The notes below the pieces were generated by a model. That model saw only the letters and a list, made by a program, of their open reading frames with translations. It did not search any database and was not told where the DNA came from. Source: Athripsodes cinereus (lineage: Eukaryota > Arthropoda > Insecta > Trichoptera > Leptoceridae). From it: DNA of 64,000 nt. A program made the translations under genes and the position numbers. The stretch covers positions 26,306,299-26,370,298 of the forward strand of contig OX388329.1 in NCBI GenBank assembly GCA_947579605.1, in the 5' to 3' direction. Positions 19,870 to 30,295 of this stretch are shown here, one piece after another; position 1 is the first letter of the stretch; every line of letters starts with the position of its first letter.

Positions 19870-20110
19870 CTTCTCTGGTTAGCCATAAGGTTAGAACACC
19901 TAACTCGTGCTGGGTGGTGCTGGGTTCGATTCCTATTAAGTGCGGTTGGCTGAACGAAGTCACTATACTTACAGCAATTAGTGCTGTCACCCGTTTTAAA
20001 AAGGATTTATATGAGAGAAGCATGCGAGAGATTAGCGGACATTTCCATGGTATAAAGCACTTAAACCAGCCTAAGACAATACGTAAACGTCGAAACACCA
20101 AATACTGTCC
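19870..20110 (+). repeat. tRNA-derived SINE, family T3
   Basis: A box TAGCCATAAGG (19880-19890) and a perfect B box GGTTCGATTCC (19923-19933) are followed by about 170 bp of body ending in CACTTAAACCAGCCTAAGAC then GTAAACGTCGAAACACC. The 3' part recurs at 20255 and, on the other strand, at 15720. The ORFs over it are not genes. Confidence 0.7.
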
Positions 20111-20254
20111 TCTATACCACGCAAGTGACACATATCTTGCGATTTAACCATACCTATCGTAATATATATCATATAAACACTTTCGTAGGTGTGAAAATTC
20201 CGGATCAAACGAAAATAAAAAAACCATTTCAAATATATATTATAATTTTTCAAT

Positions 20255-20310
20255 GTAAAAGCGCTTAAGCCAGCCTAAGACGATTCGTAAGCGTCGGAAC
20301 ACCTATATTG
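20255..20310 (+). repeat. Second copy of the T3 SINE 3' end
   Basis: GCGCTTAAGCCAGCCTAAGA then CGTAAGCGTCGGAACACC repeats the 3' end of the element 200 bp upstream, less mutated at CpG sites than that copy. Confidence 0.6.
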
Positions 20311-20709
20311 CAAAGCATTTTAATTGAAAAAAAATTTCATCATGATAACGGGTTGAGTAGAAAAAAAATTCAAACTGTATCTTTAGTCAAATATTTACCA
20401 AGTAGGTACCTTAAGATTGATAACAGGTAGGTAACTAAGTTATAGAACCTTTACATACCTACATGCATATCCATCCACATACCTACTTACATAGGTACTA
20501 ATACAGAGTAATAAGTAGATATCAGTCGGTGTTTACGTCCATGTATGTATATGTGTTATATTATAGCGAAGGTATCTACTAATCGTTATATGGCGTGTGT
20601 ACCTATTAATGGTTAGATAAGAAGTCACAATGTAAACATTTACCCATCATGTATTCCTAAGTATTAATCGGTTCAGTATTACAGACAGTAATTATTGATA
20701 TCTGTATAT
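20311..20709. other. AT-rich stretch without a recognised gene
   Basis: Rich in TAGGTAC/GTACCTA words and CATACATACC. No gene seen. Confidence 0.5.
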
Positions 20710-20945
20710 ACAATCCCGTCATTACGTACCCCACAAGTGGAGTATAGCCAGAAGACCAACCACATATTATAATAAATTTCTTCTCTGTGCCAACAAAAAT
20801 AAGACATTCGGGATGGGTGGCAAACCTCATCACTGAATTCAAGCTGCAATTTTTTTTTTCAAACGCCTATCTGTTTGTAGGACACAAGAAAACTTAAGGA
20901 ATAGAGCGGGAAACCATTTATTTGCCAGGTACTCCACGGAATTCT
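20710..20945 (-). repeat. Family A SINE-like element
   Basis: Nearly full-length reverse copy. CCCACAAGTGGAG lies at the 3' hairpin, followed by GACATTCGGGATGGGTGGCA and a 5' module ending CCAGGTACTCCACGG. Confidence 0.8.
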
Positions 20946-21060
20946 AATAACAATAACACAAATTGACCATCTGATAATATTAGAACATTTAAAACAACGA
21001 ACCTACCACAAGAAATGGTAAAGGTATAGTCGCGCATGCGCATCCGCGTTGTCTGCTTTG

Positions 21061-21255
21061 GGTGTTTTTTATGCATATTATTTGTTTTTTTTTATACATC
21101 TTTTATTATAAATGATAACCTTGTGGGTTAAGTGTAATGTACCAAATTGTTAAATTAGGGTTACAAATTTAATAGAGAAGGATAATGCATTGTTTATATT
21201 TTGTGATTTGTATATGTATATTCAAATGTTTTATAATCCGAATAAATAAAATAAA
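21061..21255 (+). repeat. LINE-like 3' end with (AATA)n tail
   Basis: AT-rich sequence with CCTTGTGGGTTAAGTGTAAT, ending in AATAAATAAAATAAATAAAT (21239-21258). No coding part remains. Confidence 0.4.
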
Positions 21256-21359
21256 TAAATGATAATAAAATCGGGATGAGTAATTTTTTACTAGATACAC
21301 GAGAATCACTTCGCATTGCAGCGTTTAGTACATTTAGGGTACTAGTTTTATTATCATCT

Positions 21360-21692
21360 ATCTTCTTCTTCTTCTCTAAGTGTCCTATCGGGTCCCCCCG
21401 ACGTTGACGACCACTTGGGAGAAATCCTTCCTGTTCCGGACAGCACGAAACAGCTCCTCCACACCTCTCATCCCGGTCCACTCCTGAATGTTCTGGAGCC
21501 AGGAAAGCCGCCTTCTTCCAACCCCTCTACGGCCCTCAATCTTCCCTTCTATGATTAGCTTTAGGATGGCATATTTTTCTCCTCTCATTATATGACCAAA
21601 ATATGAAATTTTACGGAGCTTGATTGTTGTGAACAATTCTCTATGAGCATTTGCTCTACGTAAAACTCCAACGTTACTTGTTATTGTCATCT
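21360..21692 (-). mobile_element. Non-LTR retrotransposon tail (family F), best preserved copy
   Basis: The minus-strand ORF of 101 codons includes NVGVLRRANAHRELFTTIKL, RKISYFGHIMRGEKYAILKL and IIEGKIEGRRGVGRRRLSWL, then QEWTG, EELFRAVRNRKDFSQVVVNV. The order VL.R.....EL...IK.RKISY.GHIMRG is the standard run-up to this tail. It ends in (GAA)n at 21362-21376. It has the longest open frame of the five family F copies. Confidence 0.9.
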
Positions 21693-21699
21693 ATACCTT

Positions 21700-22640
21700 T
21701 TTTTATTTATACTTTTAATTTGTTTTTATATGTAATAATTATTGCTATTATTAATTTAATATTATTTAGCTATTTGCTAAATTACATAATTATACTAACA
21801 GTGTACTAATGTAGGTACTTGACTTTGTAGCATCAGTATGCAAGTTGTTCCTACACAATAAAGGTATATACTTGGTTATTAATGATCTGACAGTGTTTTT
21901 TTAATAAATTCTATGTTTTTCTTTATGTATTGTTATTTTATTTTTCATGTCCTTTATAGTCGTTCAATGTATACATAAATAAATAAATTAAGCCTTTTAA
22001 AGGCATTCAATGTATAAATAAATTATGTAGCATAAAGAGTATAATTTATATAGGTTAGTAGTAAAATTACAAGATTTAGTGCAAATGAAATTGCACCGTA
22101 TAAAACATAAAAAATATACGTGACATAAGTATTAAAAAAATTCTAAAAGGTAATTTCTATGCATAAATTTAATTTTTGAATAAATAAAATATAAATCTTG
22201 GGCAAATAATATATCCGTTATCAATATTTTATATACATACATACACATTCAATATTATGTACACAACACTGGGTATAATCATTTTGCACTTGTCGTCGAT
22301 ATACTTGTCATAGTAATAATATGTAAAGTAGATTAGTGTACCTACATATTATAATATGTACCTACCAGGTATATACCCGATATAACTTCCTTTGTAGTGA
22401 AGCGTCTTTATTTCCAACGCGGCAGTACCTACTATTGTAATTGTAACGAAGTATTATTAGGTTTATTCTGTGAATTGATAGGGAAATCTTAGAAAGACAA
22501 CGTTCAAATCATTTGGTAGTGACTGAAATTATGACTGTGTTATCATATTTTATTAAAATAACTTCTAAATAATTTTGTACCGTGTAAGGAATCTTTTTCC
22601 GACCGTTTTTTGAATATTTTGAGTAAAAGCCAAATATTTG
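21700..22640. other. AT-rich stretch with a short duplication
   Basis: Near 21960-22025 two imperfect copies of a segment with GTTCAATGTATACATAAATA / GCATTCAATGTATAAATAAA lie in tandem. No gene seen. Confidence 0.5.
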
Positions 22641-22654
22641 TTAAATATCACTAG

Positions 22655-22920
22655 GGATTCTTCTTCTTCTGTAGTTACCCTGTCAGACCACTCTAGCTTA
22701 TAGACTTCTCGGTCTTGTTCTGTCTGGAACAAATCCTCCACACCTCTCATTCCAGTCCGATCTCGAATAATGCGCAGCCACGATGTCTGCCTTCTGCCAG
22801 CTCCCCAACTTCCCTATATTTTGCCTGTCATAATCGACCGCAAAATGTGGTACTTTTCTCCACGCATCATATGACCCAGATACGAGATTTTACCCACTTT
22901 GACATCCAGCAAGTATTGAA
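22655..22920 (-). mobile_element. Non-LTR retrotransposon tail (family F), decayed
   Basis: Minus-strand frames give VGKISYLGHMMRGEKYHILR then SIMTGKI with a stop, then WLRIIRDRTGMRGVEDLF and DRVTTEEEE, ending in (GAA)n at 22659-22670. At least one stop and one frameshift break the tail. Confidence 0.8.
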
Positions 22921-23299
22921 CATTTTATATCTTCAAATCCTGAATGGCTTGTATATATTAAAATTAGTAATTTTCTTGTTTTTTCTTCTTTTTCGGGCAC
23001 CTAAAATTTGATCAATTATTTATAATCCTTCAATGCTGCGCTCTGATTCATCGAGGCGTTTGTTTAGACCAATCATACTCTGATGGGTAGAAACAAACGA
23101 TTCGCATTCAAAACGATTCTACGTAAATGAAGCTGACCCTTTCTATGACATTACTAGCATTATTTTTAGATAGTATCAGTCTCCTGAAATGGATACCATA
23201 AAATCACACTCAAAGCATGAGAATACCACTATTGAAATAGACGGATGACTTGATTTGGAACATTGATATGAGTTTTAGATGAATCGAGATCGAAGAACA
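22921..23299. other. Sequence without a recognised gene
   Basis: A small inverted repeat, GGCGTTTGTTT / AAACAAACG, at about 23054-23102. Nothing else. Confidence 0.4.
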
Positions 23300-23780
23300 T
23301 AGAAAAAAAAAAGAAAAGTATATGAGAATAGACTGAGTAGTAGTTTTTCTCAATCATTCTCAGTATGTGGTGCTCGTTGCTGGAATAATCTCCCTTCTTC
23401 TCATAGAATATCTCAATCTTTTAATGGGTTTAAATACACCGTCAAGAAGTATTTATTGTCATCTAACTCAGCATCCGTCCCCTAACCCCTTCCTTTAGTT
23501 CCCGATCCCTTTGGAGTGTTAGGTGTGTGGATTGTAGTTTTTTTCTTTTTTTTTTTCAATCTAATTTGTGTAGCTATTTTTCTTATTGTTTGTGTTTTTA
23601 TTATTATTATTTCTGTTTAGTGTTGATGTGACGTGGTTAGATGAAAGAAATCACTATATAGTGATAATCTCGCCACTGCACATCATCTCATTTTTTCTTG
23701 TGTATACTGCTTTATTTAATTTGTTATATGAATGATGATGTGCAAGAATAATAAAATAGGAATAGGAATAGTAGAGGAAA
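23300..23780 (+). mobile_element. CR1-like LINE 3' fragment
   Basis: The plus-strand frame reads FSQSFSVCGARCWNNLPSSH then RISQSFNGFKYTVKKYLLS. This is the FS..GARLWN.LP..IR...S...FK...K.YLL motif that ends CR1/L2-type reverse transcriptases. About 280 bp of 3' untranslated sequence follows, including GTGATAATCTCGCCACTGCA, shared with 17935-18035. Confidence 0.75.
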
Positions 23781-23867
23781 GAAAAAAATGTACCTACATT
23801 GTGAAAAGATTTTTTTAGTGAAATTACATTGCAAACTCCTTCTCATACTAATTAATCTACACCATAA

Positions 23868-23960
23868 TGACAACTCTCACAAGAGAGGTAGGAAGTCAGA
23901 AGACTAACTGGTAATCCTCTGTATGTCAATAAAATATTAAGACATGGTTAAATTTTGTTA
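23868..23960 (-). repeat. Family A SINE-like element, 3' part
   Basis: CACCATAATGACA, CAAGAGAGGTAGGAAGTCAG and GTAATCCTCTGTATGTCAAT correspond to the complement of the 3' end. Old copy. Confidence 0.5.
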
Positions 23961-24270
23961 TGAATGATTAAATTTGATATTTTAAAGATTGTTAAAATTT
24001 CAAAAGTAACAATGCGATAGTTAAACAATAATACATCATAATATGTAATTTAATGTTTACCAAATAACATCACATCCGTAAAAGATTATAGTACCTACAT
24101 TATAAGATACGTGTTGTTAGTGCGAGATACTCCATTTTTATTACTTCCTTCATGACAATAGTAAAGCTTAGATGGAGTACATACTTTGTACATATCATTG
24201 TTAATGTATACACATGGAGCCTTAACAGGCATTCACATTATTTCACTCGGAATGATCACTCAAAGTGAAG

Positions 24271-24578
24271 TTGTGCAGCGAAAGTGAACACGTCTCTCCA
24301 CACTTTTCACCTTGTGCCTAACAAACAAGAACATCATCGAATACCCTACTGTCAGGGTCCCGGACTACAATTTCCCCCGAAAAATCTGAGTCCAACAAAA
24401 TAGAATTCGCACGAGCATCCGGTCAAGGTTGTGCAGCGAAAGTGAACACGTCTCTTCACACTTTTCACGTTGTGCCTAACAAACAAGAACATCATCGAAT
24501 ACCCTACTGTCAGGGTCCCGGACTACAATTTCTCCCGAAAAGTCTGGGTCCAACAAAACAGAATTCGCACGGGTCAAG
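24271..24578 (+). repeat. Tandem duplication of about 155 bp
   Basis: 24271-24428 and 24429-24578 are about 95% identical (TTGTGCAGCGAAAGTGAACA ... CCCGGACTACAATTT ... GGTCAAGG). The second lacks an 8-bp AGCATCCG. The junction lies at GGTCAAGGTTG inside the LINE coding tail, so the duplication happened after the LINE arrived. Confidence 0.85.
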
Positions 24579-24775
24579 GTTGCTGCAACTACCTAATGTG
24601 GAAATGGGGTAAAAGGTAGTCTCCAGAATGCGACTGTGGGAGCTCAGTCCAAAACAATTCAACATCTGATAGAGGGGTGTCCAGGAAGAAGGTACGAGGG
24701 AGACTGGATGGACATCCATAGATCAACCCCAGAGGCGGTGCAGTGGCTTTCTGGACGAAAATCAAGGATTTGATT
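24360..24775 (+). mobile_element. Non-LTR retrotransposon tail (zinc-knuckle type)
   Basis: Frames give RVPDYNFPRK, NRIRTGQGCCNYLMWKWG, then a stop and ECDCGSSVQTIQHLIEGCPG followed by DIHRSTPEAVQWLSGRKSRI and a stop. The C-x-C...H....C spacing and the DIH.....A..WL end are typical of the C-terminal domain of an insect LINE reverse transcriptase. Broken by the upstream duplication and a stop. Confidence 0.75.
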
Positions 24776-24832
24776 TGGAATGATTATTAATACAAGCCGA
24801 AGCCATATAAAAAGTAAATTAAGTACCTTGTG

Positions 24833-24906
24833 CCTTCACAGCCATACCCATACTCTAAGTGATGTTGTACCTTCACAGCCATGCCCATACTCACAGTGAT
24901 GTTATC
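24833..24906. repeat. Two-copy tandem repeat, 37-bp period
   Basis: CCTTCACAGCCATACCCATA and CCTTCACAGCCATGCCCATA, each followed by CTC..AGTGATGTT, lie 37 bp apart. Confidence 0.8.
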
Positions 24907-25529
24907 TGTGGTTTAACAAATTTTCAAAAAAAATACAAAAAAACTACGCATCTTATTTATGATTCTGTCATTTGATACTAACTCATACAAAACAGTGACA
25001 AATATAAGATTTAAAAAAATGCTCGTTTCAATGAAAGGAGCTTTCATCGAAATTATGTCAGGAGGCAATCACTTTCATCCGTCATCACGAATGTTCACTT
25101 AGGATGAAACGTGGGTTCACGCTTTTCACTTTCGATGATTCATCCTAGACGATCACTAAAAGGGATAAATGTGAATGGCCCTTTATAAGACTCTTACTAA
25201 TATTAATATGTTAATGCTTAATAGAACTCTTAGAATTTTTGTGGGTAAGATTACATAGTTGTTCAACAATATGGATTTATTAAGACATTAAAAATATTAT
25301 ACTAACTATATTCATATTTGATGTACATCATGACCAATGTAAATAAATTCCTCTTCCCAATAGATGATGCCGGAAAAATATAATTTGTTGAGACAATCCA
25401 GTATTTTGAATAAAATATATGTTGAAAGTAAATGGAAAGATTTATTTCTTATGTCTATCAAACGTCACCGTATTTTAACTAATATCGTCTGGTTTTCAAT
25501 ATTATTTACACGTATAAAGCTATCCCTTG

Positions 25530-25740
25530 GAGCAGTCGGTAAAAAATTGGTCCCCCACTCTTTGCAGGTGTTCGAAAAAAAATCACATTTTACATCTTAA
25601 ATTCAGCAATGAGGTTTGCCATCCATTCTGAATGTCTTGATATATTGGTACGGAAAGGACAGCTTGCATGTTTATTATATGCAGCTGGTCTGCTGGCCAC
25701 CCCATTTGTGGGATATGCCGTGATGGTTAAGTAGTAGTAA
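25530..25740 (+). repeat. Family A SINE-like element
   Basis: AATTGGTCCCCCACTC, ACATCTTAAATTCAGCAATG, TGGTACGGAAAGGACAG, the hairpin CCCATTTGTGGG and the end GTAGTAGTAATA. Nearly full length. Confidence 0.85.
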
Positions 25741-25858
25741 TATATTTCTATCACCTAATAATTTACTTGATACTAAATATTTGGAAACCTCCTCCACTAA
25801 TAAACTTTAAAGAAAAAAAATTAAGAACGTGAAAAAAAAACAGATATTATGTTCTGAA

Positions 25859-26056
25859 CAGATCGACACAAAGCTGTTTTGGCATGCCAATCTCTCAGAC
25901 TTCTCGCTGTAACTTGTCTATGTGGACAAAGTGTTAGTTTAGAAGAGTGGATAAATAAAATCACCCCAACTTTGAGATATCCGGGAATGGAAATAGATTT
26001 TCATTGTGCTCTTAAAGGAAAAAGATTAACTTACTTCCATAATCATAATTCTTCTT
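25859..26056 (+). CDS. Open frame without start, unrecognised
   Basis: After a TGA at about 25856 the frame is open for 65 codons (HKAVLACQSLRLLAVTCLCG then QSVSLEEWINKITPTLRYPG, ending FHNHNSS) to TAA. Composition looks more protein-like than neighbouring AT-driven ORFs. There is no Met at the beginning and no family match that I know. AG-ending acceptor-like sequence (TTCTGAACAG) lies just at its start. It could be an exon or a mobile-element relic. Confidence 0.2.
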
Positions 26057-26059
26057 AAA

Positions 26060-27010
26060 AAAGCAATATCAATATCCAATATCTCATTTCAAACTGTTTA
26101 ATATTCAAATAGAAATTTAAAACATTCTCAATATACCAAAATATATCACAAGTCCGGAAGCTCTATAGATGACACAATATAATCAGATATAAATATTAGA
26201 CCATTCATGTTATAGATAAAAATCAAAACTTCCTATAACTTCTTTAAGTTAATAATCTTCTTCTAAAAATACTTTATGATTTATCAGAGAAAGAGCGAGA
26301 GATCTACATGTACACACTACCTACTTGAGTGAATAATATAAGAAAAAAATATTTAACAATGGGTAGAATATCGAAAAAAAAAAGAATAATCAAATATGAA
26401 TGGGCTTATTTTACCTATGAGTCCTACAATATTATATTATATAGAATTATTGTACATAGAACTAAGAACATGCGGTTCATAATATTAGCATGACGAATGT
26501 CTTTCTATCAAATGGTGATTTAATCAGTGAATAAGATTAGATGTATATATGTGTGTGTATATTTATGTAAATAGTGTGTAGGTACATACTTTTGGATTTG
26601 TCTTTGCGAAGAAACAGGTAGAGTGATGATGTTCAAACTGTGAGTCCCTTAATAAACTGCTTCAACGCCAAGGGGGTGACACTGAGACATTATGAAATTT
26701 GACACTTGGTGCCTACTTTGTACTTGTAGGTATTTATTTCGCGTATAAATTATAAATTGAATAAATTATAATATAAATTGTGTAAAAAATGTATATTATT
26801 TTAAATTATCTTAGATATTAAATAATATTTATTATAACTGCAGACAAAAATTAAATATCTACTAGTAAAAGGCTAAAATCATCGAAAAGACGTTAAATAT
26901 GTACATTTTGTGAATTTGGTAATGGGGTTGAACACATTGCAATTATTTTTTTCATGCTTACACCACATCTTGTTTTAAGTCCTCAAACACGACAATATGA
27001 AATAACACAC
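26060..27010. other. AT-rich stretch without a recognised gene
   Basis: Nothing recognised. Confidence 0.5.
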
Positions 27011-27015
27011 ATGCA

Positions 27016-27090
27016 GTAAGTCAACTTACCATCGGCACTATGAAGGATTTCCCCTCATTACAAAAAAAAAAAAAAAAAAGTAAGTCAACT
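27016..27090 (+). mobile_element. Micro-retroposition: 35-nt tail plus poly(A) between 11-bp target duplications
   Basis: GTAAGTCAACT occurs at 27016-27026 and again at 27080-27090. Between the copies lie 35 bp (beginning TACCATCGGCACTATGAAGG) and A18. This is the layout of a target-primed reverse transcription event that copied only the last 35 nt of a polyadenylated RNA. The source RNA was not found in the window. Confidence 0.85.
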
Positions 27091-27094
27091 GAAT

Positions 27095-28285
27095 ACTCCA
27101 CCGATGGAGGGTTTCCTGATGGTTGGATATCGAAAGACAGAAACATTCTACTGATGAACTTAGTTTAGCGTCAAACGAATTCCTACCTTTTTATTAAAAA
27201 TCCTCCATTACATTTCCTTGTTCATAAATTTATTCATCTTTTCCGTGAAATATATTATCTTCCTTAAAGCAGAACGCCTCAATAATAAATATATAGGTAC
27301 ATATTTTTATTGGAATCAGAAACACATTATTATCAAATCACATACTGTATGAAGGTCAGATCAAAGATCGTATCAATGGCAAAAAGAAAGCAATAAACAT
27401 GCCAAACATTCCATATAAGATTCTCTTAATTTGTTTAAGCGTCCTACACAATGTCATCTGTAAATATCTCTAAAACCAGACAGTTTGACGCCTTGAATAA
27501 AATTCTCAGTATGAAGCCAATAAAAATATCTTGTAAACTATAAATACCTTTATTGGTACTACATAAGTGACACACTTTCGGTACAAACTATTATATTGTT
27601 TACTCGTATTACAAGCATGGTTTTACATCAAAGACTAATAGTAATTGTAAGAATTCGTTTTACTTAGAATCTTCGCTGCTTATCTTTACGACTTGAGTAT
27701 GACTTCCACGATGACGTATTTCGTCACCATTTTAAGTATCTTATAAGATAATAAGTGATAATTCAAATAGAATATTTCCTATATTACAGGATATTAAGAA
27801 TATTCTACGTGATTCATCCTGAACTCATCACTTATGTCCCGTATAATAATATTATGAAATTAGCTTATCTACAAGTAAAAATATCTGATGATAATCATCT
27901 TTGCAAAATCTTAGATACCTACCTAATACACATTTGCATATTAGAATTCGATTATTTGTCTGAATATTATATTTTTATACCTACATACCAGTTCTAATCT
28001 CAAATAAGTTGTAGGCAGTATCACTACTGTCAACCATTAGGATCTCCTACAAATTCTTTCTATTTATTCATTAAATATTTCGCATATAAACGAAAGTTAT
28101 ATGTACATTAATTTATACTTTTAAACGCTTTATTTAAAAAAAAAACTTTTTTGAACCTTATTTAACTATACTTCTTTTATTTGACTCTTACAAGTAATTT
28201 AATTCATGAAAGAAAACACAAACGGTTTAAGTTTTAATATTACGAGTATGAAAGTAATAAAACTTAAATAATATGTGTTTTATCA
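27095..28285. other. AT-rich stretch without a recognised gene
   Basis: One ORF (27755-27997) without motif. Confidence 0.5.
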
Positions 28286-28289
28286 TTTA

Positions 28290-28335
28290 AATTAAAATGG
28301 TGTTTCACAAAATAAATGTCAACTCAATCAATATA
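28290..28335 (+). repeat. Repeat H terminal segment
   Basis: AATGGTGTTTCACAAAATAA then GTCAACTCAATCAAT matches 49798-49842 and 30405-30440, where it follows the GGTTTCGAC hairpin box. Confidence 0.6.
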
Positions 28336-28624
28336 TCTAATAGAAACTTTCAAGAGTTCTTTCTAGAATCATAATAAAAGTACAGATTAAATCAAGTAAA
28401 TGTTCGTGTAAATATTTTCGACATCATTTACAACGCTTTCATCGTCAAAATAGAGAAATAACGCAAATATACAGAACTAGCAGGAGAAACAAAAAATATT
28501 TGGCATTCAAGGTCCATTTCAATAATACTTTTAGTCATGTTTGCAAGAGAGGTAAGACCGAATTCTTTAATAAATAATTTTCACAAATAAAATTCACCAG
28601 ATTATTACAATAAATACTAGTGAA

Positions 28625-28830
28625 ATTGTTTAAACAAATTTTGAACACACATAATATGTGTAATATGTAATATTATATTATTTCAAGCACAATGTTGTAT
28701 TATTTTCTCGCAAATTGAACCTTATCCTTTGATATCCTAAATATCTAGATAGGTGAATTTCTGCTGTCATCGAAAACTGTTAAGTTTTTGTGTGATCATG
28801 GCTGATCATCCAAAGCCTGAGAAGTTTAAT
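28625..28830 (+). repeat. Dispersed repeat G, copy 2
   Basis: Diverged copy of 3630-3800 in the same orientation: CCTTTGATATCCTA, ATCTAGATAGGTGAATTT, GTTAAGTTTTTGTGTGATCA, TGGCTGATCAT. Confidence 0.6.
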
Positions 28831-29250
28831 AAATTAAAAAATGGTACCTACCTATATTAAAATTTTAGAAGCGTAGGGTTCAACATACTTACCTCAAAAT
28901 CATATACGAACCAGCGTGCCCTGGCTACTGTGTGCACACTAATCCTATTAACGGATAAACATCAATACCATTAACTTGTTTAATATAATACAATATAATA
29001 ATAATACTCTTCCTAGTGTTAGCATTGTATATAATAACAATATATTACAAATACCTATTATATATTATATTTTATTATAAATCACCTTGTTATCCTAACA
29101 ATGTCTTGTAAAATATTATTAATTTGGACGGGAGGCATTGGAAGTAAATTTTATATTTTGTTACAAGACTTGAAGAACTAAAGCTTTCTTCTATGTATGT
29201 TAAATATTAATGTTGTTGACCGAAGGTAATTATTGGAAGTTCAGTTCAAG
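28831..29250. other. AT-rich stretch without a recognised gene
   Basis: Nothing recognised. Confidence 0.5.
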
Positions 29251-29251
29251 A

Positions 29252-29572
29252 CAAAATTGAAAAAAAAGAACACAATATGTAGTTAACTTCCAAATGACTT
29301 TTATTAACTTCGCCTACTAGTATTCGGAAACTCTCGACTCCATAGTCAGGCGATCAGTAAATAAGTTAGTTAATTATTAAGTTAGGTTTGTTATCATTAC
29401 AAAGTTAGTTAATTAGGCGATTAGTAAAAAGTTAGTTAAAAACTAGTAAAAAAAATAAAAACGTTTTACTAATCGCCTGATGATGGAGTCGAGAGTCTCC
29501 GAATACTAGTACGCGAAGTTAATAAAAGTCATTTGGAAGTTAACCTCACATTGTTTTTTTTTTTCAATTTTA
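29252..29572. repeat. Long inverted repeat carrying two facing hammerhead-like motifs
   Basis: Arms of about 110 bp (29252-29370 and 29465-29572) share GTTAACTTCCAAATGACTTT, TATTAACTTCG and the GGAGTCGAGAG core. The right arm keeps a nearly intact hammerhead-like core. The left arm carries the same motif on the other strand with CTGACTA in place of CTGANGA. Such inverted terminal units fit the pseudo-LTR organisation of Penelope-like elements, but no reverse transcriptase is nearby. Confidence 0.6.
29470..29520 (+). ncRNA. Hammerhead-ribozyme-like motif 5 (variant core)
   Basis: CTGATGA (29477-29483), unpaired T, stem II GGAGTC/GTCTCC with a GAGA loop, then GAA followed by the palindrome TACTAGTA (29504-29511), C in the cleavage position, and GCG pairing with CGC before the core. 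The usual A-U pair next to the cleavage site is replaced by U-A, so activity is doubtful. Confidence 0.4.
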
Positions 29573-29854
29573 TCTTTCTATGTTAGATGAGTATATAGAT
29601 CTGTCTCATCGCATAACTGAACATAAAACCTTTCTACATAATATATTTTTATATATTTTAAAATATAAAAAAAATGCTTTGATTTGTATTTGGGTATACT
29701 GTATAGGTGAACTTGATTGGTCTATCTTTTGTTTAGTATTGGATTGTTGTTATTATCTGTGATGACTGTTTGTTCTGAAGGAAGTTCTAAATAAATACAT
29801 TTCATCGTTTTAACAAAATCCATATTTAATAATTATATCCAATCAAACTATATC

Positions 29855-29975
29855 GGTAATTCCTAGAATTGGGGTAGCCAGCGAATAAACTTCGAATTTT
29901 CTGAAATGAATATGTTAAATGTCTTAAATGTGATGTTTTACGAATACCTGTATTTTACAGAATAGTCGAAAACTA
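29855..29975 (-). repeat. Family A SINE-like element, diverged
   Basis: GGGGTAGCCAGCGAATAAAC, TTACGAATACCTGTATTTTA and CGAAAACTAACAAAAAA: the complement of the 3' end joined to the 5' module, with the middle deleted. Confidence 0.6.
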
Positions 29976-30029
29976 ACAAAAAATAGTAGGTTTGGAATGT
30001 TTGGAATGTTTGGAAAAAACAGAATTGGT

Positions 30030-30295
30030 TTTAGTTTATCCCGTGGAGCACCCGGTAAAGAATTGGTCTCCCACTCTTCTGCGTAAGTTTTCGAGTGTCC
30101 TGTAAAAGGCAGGTGTTCGAAAAATTGAGACATTTTACATCTTAAATTCAGCGATGAGGTTTGCCACCCGTCCTGAATGTCTTGATTTTATGTTGGCACG
30201 GAGAGGACAGTTTTCATGTTTCTTACATGCAGCTGATCTGCTGGCTACCCCACTTGTGGGATGTGCCGTGATGGTATAATAAAAAAAAAAAAATT
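30030..30295 (+). repeat. Family A SINE-like element, full-length reference copy
   Basis: Complete: CCCGTGGAGCACCCGGTAAA, GTTTTCGAGTGTCCTGTAAA, CATCTTAAATTCAGCGATGA, GTTGGCACGGAGAGGACAG, hairpin CCCACTTGTGGG, GATGGTATAAT and a 13-A tail. It ends in poly(A) rather than (GTA)n, which supports retroposition. Head-to-head with the previous copy. Confidence 0.9.

Larger units (their letters stand above)
24228..25180. mobile_element. Terminal-inverted-repeat element hosting a LINE insertion
   Basis: The left end GGCATTCACATTATTTCACT then AATGATCAC...AAAGTGAA is matched by the complement of the right end (GGCCATTCACATTTATCC, AGTGATC, ATCATCGAAAGTGAA). These are imperfect inverted ends about 45-55 bp long, 953 bp apart. 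No transposase. The middle third is LINE-derived (24360-24775). Superfamily unclear. Confidence 0.55.

Noticed and set aside
19709..20131. 140-codon minus-strand ORF
   Set aside because: Spans parts of family A and the reverse strand of a tRNA-headed SINE; no protein motif.
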